From contig LATX02000220.1 of NCBI GenBank assembly GCA_001466705.2, positions 62,001 to 126,000 of the forward strand: a stretch of 64,000 bases of DNA. The letters run 5' to 3'. The DNA is from Moniliophthora roreri. Lineage: Eukaryota; Basidiomycota; Agaricomycetes; Agaricales; Marasmiaceae. The notes beneath the pieces are model-generated. The model searched no databases and had not been told where the DNA came from. It was given only the letters and a program-made list of their open reading frames with translations. Both the position numbers and the translations under genes were made by a program. Shown one piece after another: positions 10,490 to 19,413 of the stretch. Within the stretch, counting starts at the first letter, position 1. Every line of letters begins with the position of its first letter.

Positions 10490-12526
10490 ATGGACACGCC
10501 AGGCTGGACGTCAATACGCCCGTGGATCCCACCACTATCTTTATCAGTGCGCGAAATAACCTCCGTCTCTGTCACCTTCGTCCTTTCAGCATCTTCTGCA
10601 CCTGGCGACCCCGATTTGGCTGCTCTTGGACTTTCCCTCGAAGACATCACACAGAGGGCTGACGATGAGGCCGAAGGTGACGATGAAGATTCCAGCACGA
10701 CAAATTCTGAGTCAGAGACGAAGAAAACGCCTTCGGTCTTGTCGCGTGCCTTGGCGGGAGGATTGTCGGTAGAAGTCGATCGTGCGTCATGGAGGAGGGT
10801 GTTCATTCGAATCGATGATAAAGCAGATGAGGCAGTGATAATTGTGTACGGCCTCATGCCTGGAAGGCAGTACGATGTGGATCTGGAACTTGTGCAAGGT
10901 CAGACGATGAGTCGTCAGGTCGTTACTCAAGGTCAGTTCCATATTTTTCGTTCTGAAATGTCTCTTTCTTACTCATTATTCACCATCACTGCAGATGACA
11001 GTGCTGCCAGCACCACTTCAACAGATACAGACACGTCTAATACTGCTGTCGGTGCAGAGGACAGCACCCCAACGCGGCCGAATACCCCTCCACCGAATAA
11101 CGCCTCACCTGCTCAGACACCTTCCGGACAGCCACAACCCCAGCCGGCGACTCCGTTCTCATTTGCGCCCCTCACTCTCGAAGATCGTATCGCACAACTC
11201 CAACACACCCTCTCCCTTCTCAACTCCGACACGGCAACGCTCACAGCATCTCTCAAATCCGCTCGTCGTGACTCACAAAAGGCTGATGCAGCTCTTCGTT
11301 CCGAGATCGAGGTTCTGAAACGAGCATTCGAACGACATGCTGCTGGTGAGCTTCGCATGAAGCAAAAGGTTCTCGCGCTGCAGGAGGCGGTGAAACAGGC
11401 GAATGTCTCTGTCACCGAGATTAAAGCTGAAATAGTTCAGGTGGAGGAATCTATTCCGGAGGCAGAAAAGGCAAGGGATGAGAGGGAGGAAGAATACAAG
11501 CTTGTTCTTGCAGAGGCAGAAAAGATGCGTGCGGAACGTGAACGCGAAGAAGAAGTCGTTCGCAAGCGTGTCGATGGTCTCCGAAATGAGCTGAACACTC
11601 TTGGAAAGACACAGGAGAAGTTGGAGATAAAGCAGGAGAAACTGGAAGGTGGTCTTGTGAAGGAGCTTCAGGAAAAGCTCGATAGCGTGGAGAAAGAGTT
11701 GGAGGAACTGGAGGAGCTGGAGAAGCTAGAGCTGGAGAGTATTCATTATGCAAGTAATCCTCTTTCCAGACTGCAAGGGCATGGCATTGGGCTCGGATTA
11801 GGACCCGTCGGACAACAGCCTCGCTCCCAGGCCGTCGCCGAGCTATCGGCTTCCGCTGGCCTTGGAAGTATAGGTCGACCTGCAGCAGGCCTGATACAGC
11901 GACCAACAAATTCCTCAATAAGTTCCTCCAAGGCAGGTGTGAACACTCCACAAGCTCGAACACCCACGACATCGCCAAAACAGAATACTCACGGCCATGT
12001 CCACAACCATTCCCTACCCCATCATCTACAAACTTTTGCACACCAAAACTCTCCTACGAGTACTCACAATCAACGCTCGGCGTCGATATCCACGAACCAT
12101 CACTCTCATCACTCACATTCTCAACATCACTATCACCCAGCAGGTCCACATTCTCATGGACCTCACGGACCTCACCACAATGTACGACACCACCATGGTT
12201 ACCACAGTACATCACATGCGACGACACCAGTGCCCACGACCATTCTGACCAATCCGAACCGGAGAAGTCAGAACAGTTCAGGCAGCATACCGACTGCACC
12301 CAACATGTCTAGTACGACCAATTCTGATGCAACGAACTCTGACGGTGGTGGATCCGGTGGTTCACCCGGTCAAAAACATACAAAGGCGTCATCATCTGGT
12401 ACAGCAGGAGTAGCGCCGACAGCTGGTTCGTCAACACTTTCAAGCCGTGCGACACCTTTTGAGCCTAGTAAAGGCTTTGGTATGGGCATGGGACTTCTCA
12501 GAGGATCTAAACCTCGAGGAGGTTAG
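10490..12526 (+). CDS. Large protein: beta-rich N-terminus, central coiled coil, His-rich C-terminus
   Basis: Frame of 678 codons. Residues 1-150 include regularly spaced hydrophobic strands (SVSVTFVLS, RVFIRI, VIIVYGLMPGRQYDVDLELVQG) that resemble a fibronectin type III-like fold interrupted by an acidic loop. A Ser/Thr/Pro linker follows. Residues about 230-430 form a long Glu/Lys/Leu heptad-rich coiled coil (LEDRIAQLQHTLSLL to EELEELEKLELE). The tail is low complexity with HHSHHSHSQHHYH and Gly/Ser stretches. A likely 63-nt intron at 10932-10994 (donor GTCAGT, acceptor CTGCAG) is a multiple of three and lacks stops, so the frame reads through it; splicing would give about 657 residues. I do not recognise an orthologue. 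The true start could lie in an upstream exon. Confidence 0.65.
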   Translation: MDTPGWTSIRPWIPPLSLSVREITSVSVTFVLSASSAPGDPDLAALGLSLEDITQRADDEAEGDDEDSSTTNSESETKKTPSVLSRALAGGLSVEVDRASWRRVFIRIDDKADEAVIIVYGLMPGRQYDVDLELVQGQTMSRQVVTQGQFHIFRSEMSLSYSLFTITADDSAASTTSTDTDTSNTAVGAEDSTPTRPNTPPPNNASPAQTPSGQPQPQPATPFSFAPLTLEDRIAQLQHTLSLLNSDTATLTASLKSARRDSQKADAALRSEIEVLKRAFERHAAGELRMKQKVLALQEAVKQANVSVTEIKAEIVQVEESIPEAEKARDEREEEYKLVLAEAEKMRAEREREEEVVRKRVDGLRNELNTLGKTQEKLEIKQEKLEGGLVKELQEKLDSVEKELEELEELEKLELESIHYASNPLSRLQGHGIGLGLGPVGQQPRSQAVAELSASAGLGSIGRPAAGLIQRPTNSSISSSKAGVNTPQARTPTTSPKQNTHGHVHNHSLPHHLQTFAHQNSPTSTHNQRSASISTNHHSHHSHSQHHYHPAGPHSHGPHGPHHNVRHHHGYHSTSHATTPVPTTILTNPNRRSQNSSGSIPTAPNMSSTTNSDATNSDGGGSGGSPGQKHTKASSSGTAGVAPTAGSSTLSSRATPFEPSKGFGMGMGLLRGSKPRGG

Positions 12527-12724
12527 GCTCCGACTTGCTTTGATATTTATTCATGAAGGATCTTGATATGTATTGGCTATTTATATCTCCATTACGCTCT
12601 TGCATGCAATAGATATACGGACATTGATGAATACCACATAGATGATGTCTGATCGGGGAATTTTCTGATACTGCTCCTGTAATGCGCACACTATATATCT
12701 ATGTATAATGAGTGATTTACAGCT

Positions 12725-13192
12725 GTTGTAAGAATTGTAGGTTTTTTGTTACTCAGCGCCTTTGTTGACGGTAAACAATGATTAATCCAAATTAGGAAGG
12801 GGATGCCCCGCCGCGTCACCCGTTGCCGAAGTAGCCTGGACCGCGCTACCATGTGGCATGGGCAACTCATCCAGCTTTCAAACGGACTAGTGACGCAGAC
12901 TCGACGTCGTTCGATGTGTTTTGTCAGGCAAGTGGATCTGGATAACTGACATGTACCATTCCCTGAGCAACAACAACGAGCAAGGTGTAGCTCTGAGCAA
13001 GAGGCACCTACGCGAGCAGGGCGGCCCCATTGACCTTGAGAAGGAGAATTGCAAGAGGTCCCTGCCCTAGCGCGTGAGTGAGTTCAGGTGACGCGGCGGG
13101 GCATCCCTTTCCTAACTTAGATTAATTATTGTTTACCGTCGACAAAGGCGCTGAGCAACAAGAAATGAAATCTATTCTACAATTCTTACAAC
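12725..13192. mobile_element. Fold-back MITE with long terminal inverted repeats
   Basis: The outer 16 bases GTTGTAAGAATTGTAG at 12725 reappear inverted at 13177-13192. After a short unmatched spacer, about 72 bases beginning ACTCAGCGCCTTTG at 12751 are repeated inverted (13089-13160) with few mismatches, including the shared GGGATGCCCCGCCGCGTCACC block. The core of about 260 bp is unique and codes nothing. Total length is about 470 bp. This is the layout of a non-autonomous fold-back or MITE-type DNA element. Its right end directly touches transposon copy A. Confidence 0.8.
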
Positions 13193-16100
13193 CAGCATAC
13201 CATGTAGTACTTTATTCATTCTCCCCAGCTTTGCAACCCCGACGCGTTATAATGTTCCCGCTATGTTGTAAGGCCTTGATGAATGATAATTGCTCTCATC
13301 CTTTTTTGCAAGCCTGCCTTGGAACAAATAATAATTCGCCCTGGGTGCGAATAATAAGTGGGAAACACCAGCAATGCCAAATTCGGCAGTCGCATTACAG
13401 ATGTTTTCCACGGTTGGATCCTTACTTCCTCCTTTCATGTTCCTTCCTCTGTCATGCAGTGTAGTGTTCTATGGCTGTGGTGCGTATTCCTGTCATCTCA
13501 ATGTCTCCCGCATTCTGTGCTTACACTTTATCACAGCACCATCAAATATTACCCCTATGCCACATTATCATTCGTCCAGTGGCGCCCAGCAGTCCCTCAT
13601 CATTGTTCTCGACACCGTCACCTGTGCGTGTACCATTTATAATCTGTCAATATTCACACTCAATTCCATTCTCTCTCCTGCTAGTTCCCATTATCATCTT
13701 CCCGGCCCTCCGTGAACTTTAACTCTCTTCGGACTGTACAGTTCTTGGCTCGGCTCGGAATCATCCGAGTCTATATTTCAAGGAGCCCCCTGAAGCACCC
13801 TTTTTGATGTTTTCCCCATCCCGTGGGAGGCTAGTCGGTACCGTCACTTGGGCAGGCAACAAGGAGGTAACAGTGTTGATTGGAAGGTCCGTTTCATATC
13901 CTTTCATTGAATTGACAGTTATTACCTAGCGTAGTACTGATCCCGCCGGAACCTGAAGGCACCGAAGACATATATACCCCGCCATAATGCTACCTTACGA
14001 AGATTCTGACCCAGACTACATACATATCCCTCACTCTTACTATACTTTACGCTTTACTCATGGCTACTCAACATAACATCTCATAATATAAACTATTTTG
14101 GGTATGGAAAAGTTCCCCTGAAGTCTCGAGGCAATATGAGCCTCACTAGCGCGCTATCGTTCACCGACACTCCAAATATAGCAGCCTCTACTACTGAGCA
14201 CTCAGTAAACATTGGCCAAACGGAACAACATCAGACTACTAGGCTACAGTTCGGTCTCTCAGCAAAGATCGACGAGCATTGCATAGTGTTGTCAAATTTA
14301 GAAATATTAATTGCCTTTTTTGGAAGATTCTTACCTGTTATGGCAAGAATTTTAGAGAGATCATCGGCTGCATTTTCAAATATCCTATTGTACCATAAAC
14401 GTCCGCAGGGTTTAGTATGGGCTGCAGGTATGTATTGAAACAAATTCTGATGCCTTTGAGATGATATTCAGTTGATTTTCTGTTGTTGGTGTGGGGGGAT
14501 ATTTTTTGTGGCCGTCGAGAGATATAATTTATAAGTAAAGTGTGAACGAAAGCCATTCTGAGCTTGTGTGTCGCTTGACTTTTTCATTTGAGGATCTAAT
14601 AGCGCTGGGAGCACTCAGTTTGGCCTTTTCTATGCTCCGACTCAAGTGGTAATATCTACCAGGTCTGCAAATGATGTGGTGGATATGTATGAGAAAAGTT
14701 CTTCCCTGAACACTAGTTCCGACGAGCCGGACGTAGTTCAATTCCAAGCGTCTATTCAGCGCTTGTGGAATCTTGACGTTACATAAAAGGTAAATAGGTA
14801 AAGACTACTCAGTAAATTACCTCATAAAGACTCAGGAATGGCAGCGAGCATGTAGAAGGATCAGGGTAAGTAGAAATGCTGAATGATAATGAGACTGAGT
14901 CCATGAAAACAGGCAACAATGCATACCTAAGATATCAAGAAGTGAGGTTTGATGAAATAAGGAAGTTTTGCTTGTGATCGTGAGGCTTAGGATGCCGGGG
15001 AANGGAACAAATAATAATTCGCCCTGGGTGCGAATAATAAGTGGGAAACACCAGCAATGCCAAATTCGGCAGTCGCATTACAGATGTTTTCCACGGTTGG
15101 ATCCTTACTTCCTCCTTTCATGTTCCTTCCTCTGTCATGCAGTGTAGTGTTCTATGGCTGTGGTGCGTATTCCTGTCATCTCAATGTCTCCCGCATTCTG
15201 TGCTTACACTTTATCACAGCACCATCAAATATTACCCCTATGCCACATTATCATTCGTCCAGTGGCGCCCAGCAGTCCCTCATCATTGTTCTCGACACCG
15301 TCACCTGTGCGTGTACCATTTATAATCTGTCAATATTCACACTCAATTCCATTCTCTCTCCTGCTAGTTCCCATTATCATCTTCCCGGCCCTCCGTGAAC
15401 TTTAACTCTCTTCGGACTGTACAGTTCTTGGCTCGGCTCGGAATCATCCGAGTCTATATTTCAAGGAGCCCCCTGAAGCACCCTTTTTGATGTTTTCCCC
15501 ATCCCGTGGGAGGCTAGTCGGTACCGTCACTTGGGCAGGCAACAAGGAGGTAACAGTGTTGATTGGAAGGTCCGTTTCATATCCTTTCATTGAATTGACA
15601 GTTATTACCTAGCGTAGTACTGATCCCGCCGGAACCTGAAGGCACCGAAGACATATATACCCCGCCATAATGCTACCTTACGAAGATTCTGACCCAGACT
15701 ACATACATATCCCTCACTCTTACTATACTTTACGCTTTACTCATGGCTACTCAACATAACATCTCATAATATAAACTATTTTGGGTATGGAAAAGTTCCC
15801 CTGAAGTCTCGAGGCAATATGAGCCTCACTAGCGCGCTATCGTTCACCGACACTCCAAATATAGCAGCCTCTACTACTGAGCACTCAGTAAACATTGGCC
15901 AAACGGAACAACATCAGACTACTAGGCTACAGTTCGGTCTCTCAGCAAAGATCGACGAGCATTGCATAGTGTTGTCAAATTTAGAAATATTAATTGCCTT
16001 TTTTGGAAGACTCTTACCTGTTATGGCAAGAATTTTAGAGAGATCATCAATCATTGCCTGCATTTCCAGATATCCTATTGTACCATAAACGTCTGCAGGG

Positions 16101-17360
16101 TTTAGTATGGGCTGCAGGTATGTATTGAAACAAATTCTGATGCTTTTGAGATGATATTCAGTTGATTTTCTGTTGTTGGTGCAGGGGGATAACTTTTGTG
16201 GCCGTCAAGAGATACAAGTTATAAGTAAAGTGTGAACGAAAGCCATTCTGAGCTTGCATGTCACTTGACTTTTTCATTTGAGGATCTAATAGCGCCGGGA
16301 GCACTCAGTTTGACCTTTTCCATGCTCCAACTCAAGTGGTAATATCTACTAGGTCTGCAAATAATATGGTGGATATGTATGAGAAAAGTTCTTCCCTGAA
16401 CACTAGTTCTGATGAGCCGGACATAGTTCAATTCCAAGCGTCTATTCAGTGCTTGTGGAATCTTGATGTTACATAGAAGGTAAATAGGTAAAGACTACTC
16501 AGTAAATTACCTCATAAAGACTCAGGAATGGCAGCGAGCATGTAGAAGGATCAGGGTAAGTAGAAATGCTGAATGATAATGAGACTGAGTCCATGAAAAC
16601 AGGCAACAATGCATACCTAAGATATCAAGAAGTGAGGTTTGATGAAATAAGGAAGTTTTGCTTGTGATCGTGAGGCTTAGGATGCCGGGGAAAAAATTCA
16701 TGAGAGAGCGTGCGCAAAGAGTTCCAGGATTGTCGTATCAGCTGAGGTCGAATGATTATTTGACAGGTATCCGGGACAGGGTACTGTATGTGAATGCTAA
16801 TAATTCCGTGTCATTCAAAAATAACTTGTACACAACATATCTGAAATCCGAGGAAGCATGAGGTCGAATTATAATTTGCCAAAGTGGTCGGGATAGAAAT
16901 GTTCGGGGAGAATGATAATTCGATGCGAGCCTGAGAGGCAGGTGGTATCCAGGAGGTAGCCGAGGGACAATTATTAATAGCTCGAGCTGAGCCAAATAAT
17001 AAAGGTGCGCACCTAGCGGATCAGATCAACACAAAGTGGGGGAGAATGATAATTCTGTATGAGAGGCAGGTATCCGGGAGGTAGCTGAGGGATAATTATT
17101 ATTATCTCAAGCTCAGCCAAATGATAAACATACGCACCTATGAGCAAAGAGCAGTGAAACCACAGAGGCAGAATGACAATTCAGCAGTGTGTTGTAGATT
17201 AATAAATATGGTCAAGGAATGGGAAGGGGGAAATGATAAAGGTACTGGTGGGAATAATAAAGGTACCGAATTTGGTCATGACGTGCAGTTGGCAGGGTCC
17301 GCTTTATAACGTGTCGGGGTTGCATTGCTGGGGAGAATTACATTATTTCTACATGGACTG
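13193..17360. mobile_element. Non-autonomous DNA transposon, copy A (assembly-disturbed)
   Basis: The left end, CAGCATACCATGTAG followed by TCTCCCCAGC..GCAACCCCGAC, returns inverted at the right end, where GTCGGGGTTGC..GCTGGGGAGA runs into CTACATGGACTG. That gives terminal inverted repeats of about 55 bp. There is no ORF over about 113 codons and no transposase. At 15003 a single n joins two overlapping pieces: 15004 onward restarts at the sequence of 13320, so about 1.68 kb is present twice. Without that repeat the element equals copy B inverted (about 2.48 kb), with the short frames matching residue for residue. The right end cuts into the dehydrogenase pseudogene. No matching direct repeat flanks the two ends, which fits a misjoined or recombined copy. 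Confidence 0.8.
15004..16692. repeat. Overlapping duplicate segment within copy A
   Basis: Bases 15004 to about 16010 match 13320-14326, and 16480-16692 match 14796-15002. The middle (about 16010-16480) differs mainly by C-to-T and G-to-A transitions plus a small indel near 16050. The single n at 15003 indicates an unmerged contig overlap or a collapsed second copy, not a demonstrated tandem duplication. Confidence 0.75.
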
Positions 17361-18921
17361 CTCTGTAACATATCTACTGTCAGCCCTCAAAGCCTGAAAT
17401 CAGGTCATGGACTATGCCTGAGTTATCAAACGATGGGGTATTGTTAAAGGGTAGCTACAGTTTCCTTCAATGACTGACTGTAGAACTAATCACGAATGCC
17501 TCACAAAGTGGCCTACTGTGGAATCTGTAGATCAGATCACCACGTCGTCAATGGTGGGCTTTGGGAGCAGCGTATCCAGGATCTACATCTAACTATCCGT
17601 ATACTATAGGGGATCTCGGAGAGATTGCTAGGTTTCCCGTAAGGCGTCTTGGAACCGATCATCGTTCTGTTCTACAGCCAACTATACACGAAGTTGTGGG
17701 GTGCGTAGTAAAAACGGGAAAGAACGTGCAGGATCTCTTTGAAGGCGATCGCTGCGTTGCGGATCCAATCACTCGGGTGCGATGATTCTCCGCTCGACAT
17801 TCTTCCATCCTTGACCTTGAAATCTCTATAGTGCCATAAGTGCTTCTTCTGTCGTCGCGGGCAGTACGTCCAGTGCATCAATAGCCAAGTGATTGGCATC
17901 AACACACAAGGTGGATTCTCTGATCATATGATTGTGTGCGTGCTAGCCAGAGTCCTTCCTCCCATCTCTGACATCTCAATGCAGGCAAAGCAATAAGCTC
18001 CACAAGATCTTCAACGTTTCGGATGAAGAGGCTACCTTAATTGAGCCGCTCTTTTGTGCAGTTCATACAGTCGACAAAATTGCATCAGCTGTTGTTCCGA
18101 TGTCCTTGTCATCAGCTCTGGCCCTAGTGGTACGCATCATTGGTTCCCTTTTGAACTGGTGCACATTGCTAAACGCCGTCTTCATCCCAAAGGAGTTATG
18201 ATCTCCCAATTACTCGAGTTGAATGGTGCATCTCGCGTTGCCCTCGTTTCTAACAAAGGTATCAAGATGGACGTTGCGAAACAGGTCAATGCCGCAGACA
18301 AATATTTGGAACTGAATAGGCACAATCTAGAGGAACAATGGAAAAAGTTCAAGGAAGATAATCCTTTTGGATTCAACGTTGTAGTGCGTGCATTTTCCCT
18401 CACTTGGCTCACCCGAGCTCATTGCTGGGTCGAAGGTGGAGGCTAGTGGCTCTGCCAGACTCCTAGTTGACTCAGTTCGCCTGGTTCGACGGGGTGGAAC
18501 GCTGGCTCTACGTCATTTATGGCGAAGTCTAGGTATAATGGTGAGTCGGTTCCTAGCATACCCGGCTCGTAATGTCTCAATACCCTTTGCAGGCCTGCCA
18601 CCCTAATCTTTGCCAACGGAATTCGCGTGAGTACCTGTCTTGCGTATTCCTCTCGGTCACAGTGACAGTAAATTCGAACCCTAGAACATCGGTACGATGC
18701 TTCAAGCAGATACCTTCCCTCGCGCCATTGCGTATATGGACAGCGGAAAGATCAACGTGAAAGGAATGGTAAGAAGTTACGATACACCTATTTGTACCCT
18801 CCTAAACTTCATACAGATTTCCCATATCTACACGCATTCTGGATTCCAGAGGGTACTTGAAGCTCTCAATGACAGACAGTTCATGAAGGTCATCGTGAAA
18901 CCGGGTGCCGTAGCGCAGTAA
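17361..18921 (+). pseudogene. 5'-truncated zinc-dependent polyol dehydrogenase pseudogene
   Basis: Medium-chain dehydrogenase remains homologous to the gene at 54784-56252. In order: PELSNDGVLLKG; CGICRSDHHV (catalytic zinc Cys region); IHEVVGCVVKTGKNV..EGDRC; the structural-zinc loop CHKCFFCRRGQYVQC; KLHKIFNVSDEEATLIEP; SDVLVISSGPSG (nucleotide-binding turn); LLELNGASRVALVSNKGIK; DTFPRAIAYMDSGKINVKGM; and a C-terminus ending at 18921. The first exon seen in the paralogue ([12 protein letters not shown]) is absent because transposon copy A ends at the gene's 5' side. Frames break near 17570-17670, near 18085 before the nucleotide-binding turn, and near 18510 (in-frame TAG after VIYGEV). Several introns are still recognisable, so the copy is fairly young. 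Confidence 0.8.
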
Positions 18922-19413
18922 GGCTACTAGACAACATTATAAACCAGCGACGTTTACACCGAAGCCACTATGTATGGTTCAGATAGGTATTTGAAATATA
19001 CGAACGCCCGCTCTTTCTTCGAGCCGATTGGAAAAGAACAAAGCAACAAACGCTCTTTATATCATTGCCCTGATTCCATGATGGATAACCAACGCAGCTG
19101 TTTCCTTGTGGGACTTCTCAGTATCTCTCGCTATTTCAGTTTCTGGCTGTTTGCCTACGATGGGCCAGATCTTTCCATAGCGCGTGATTCCCTCTCCACG
19201 ATGCCCTCGCATTCGGAACATCGTAATCGGTGTATACTCCTCTGCCATTACGCCGTAGCTTTCGATAAATCGACCGCAGAGCAAATAATATTGGGGTGCC
19301 GAAGTCAAGTAGAGGGTTGGCCATCTCATGAACGGAATACTCTCACCATATGAACCAAACCTCTTTGAAGCCATGATTGAAAAGTGCTCGGTGGATGGAC
19401 ATACACAGGTACC
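18922..19413. other. No supported gene
   Basis: A minus-strand frame at 19057-19374 (105 codons, MASKRFGSYGESIPFMRWP start) looks more protein-like than its overlapping plus-strand frame, but I cannot place it in a family and it overlaps other frames. It may be a gene fragment. Confidence 0.35.

Noticed and set aside
11451..12041. A 196-codon minus-strand frame
   Set aside because: Antisense to the coiled-coil gene, caused by the biased codons of the Glu/Lys-rich strand.
13358..16088. Repeated open frames of 83-113 codons (MGNTSNAKFG..., MPNSAVALQM..., MSLTSALSFT...) as a gene family
   Set aside because: They lie wholly inside the transposon copies, overlap each other in different frames, show no domain, and recur only because the element is repeated.
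13320..16692. True tandem duplication inside copy A
   Set aside because: The single n at 15003 and the single-copy layout of copy B make an unmerged contig overlap the simpler reading.
17561..18921. Functional second dehydrogenase gene
   Set aside because: First exon missing, frame broken near 18085 and 18510, and the stretch after CGICRSDHH is not alignable.
19057..19374. 105-codon minus-strand frame as a protein fragment
   Set aside because: Looks somewhat protein-like but no family could be named, and two other frames overlap it.
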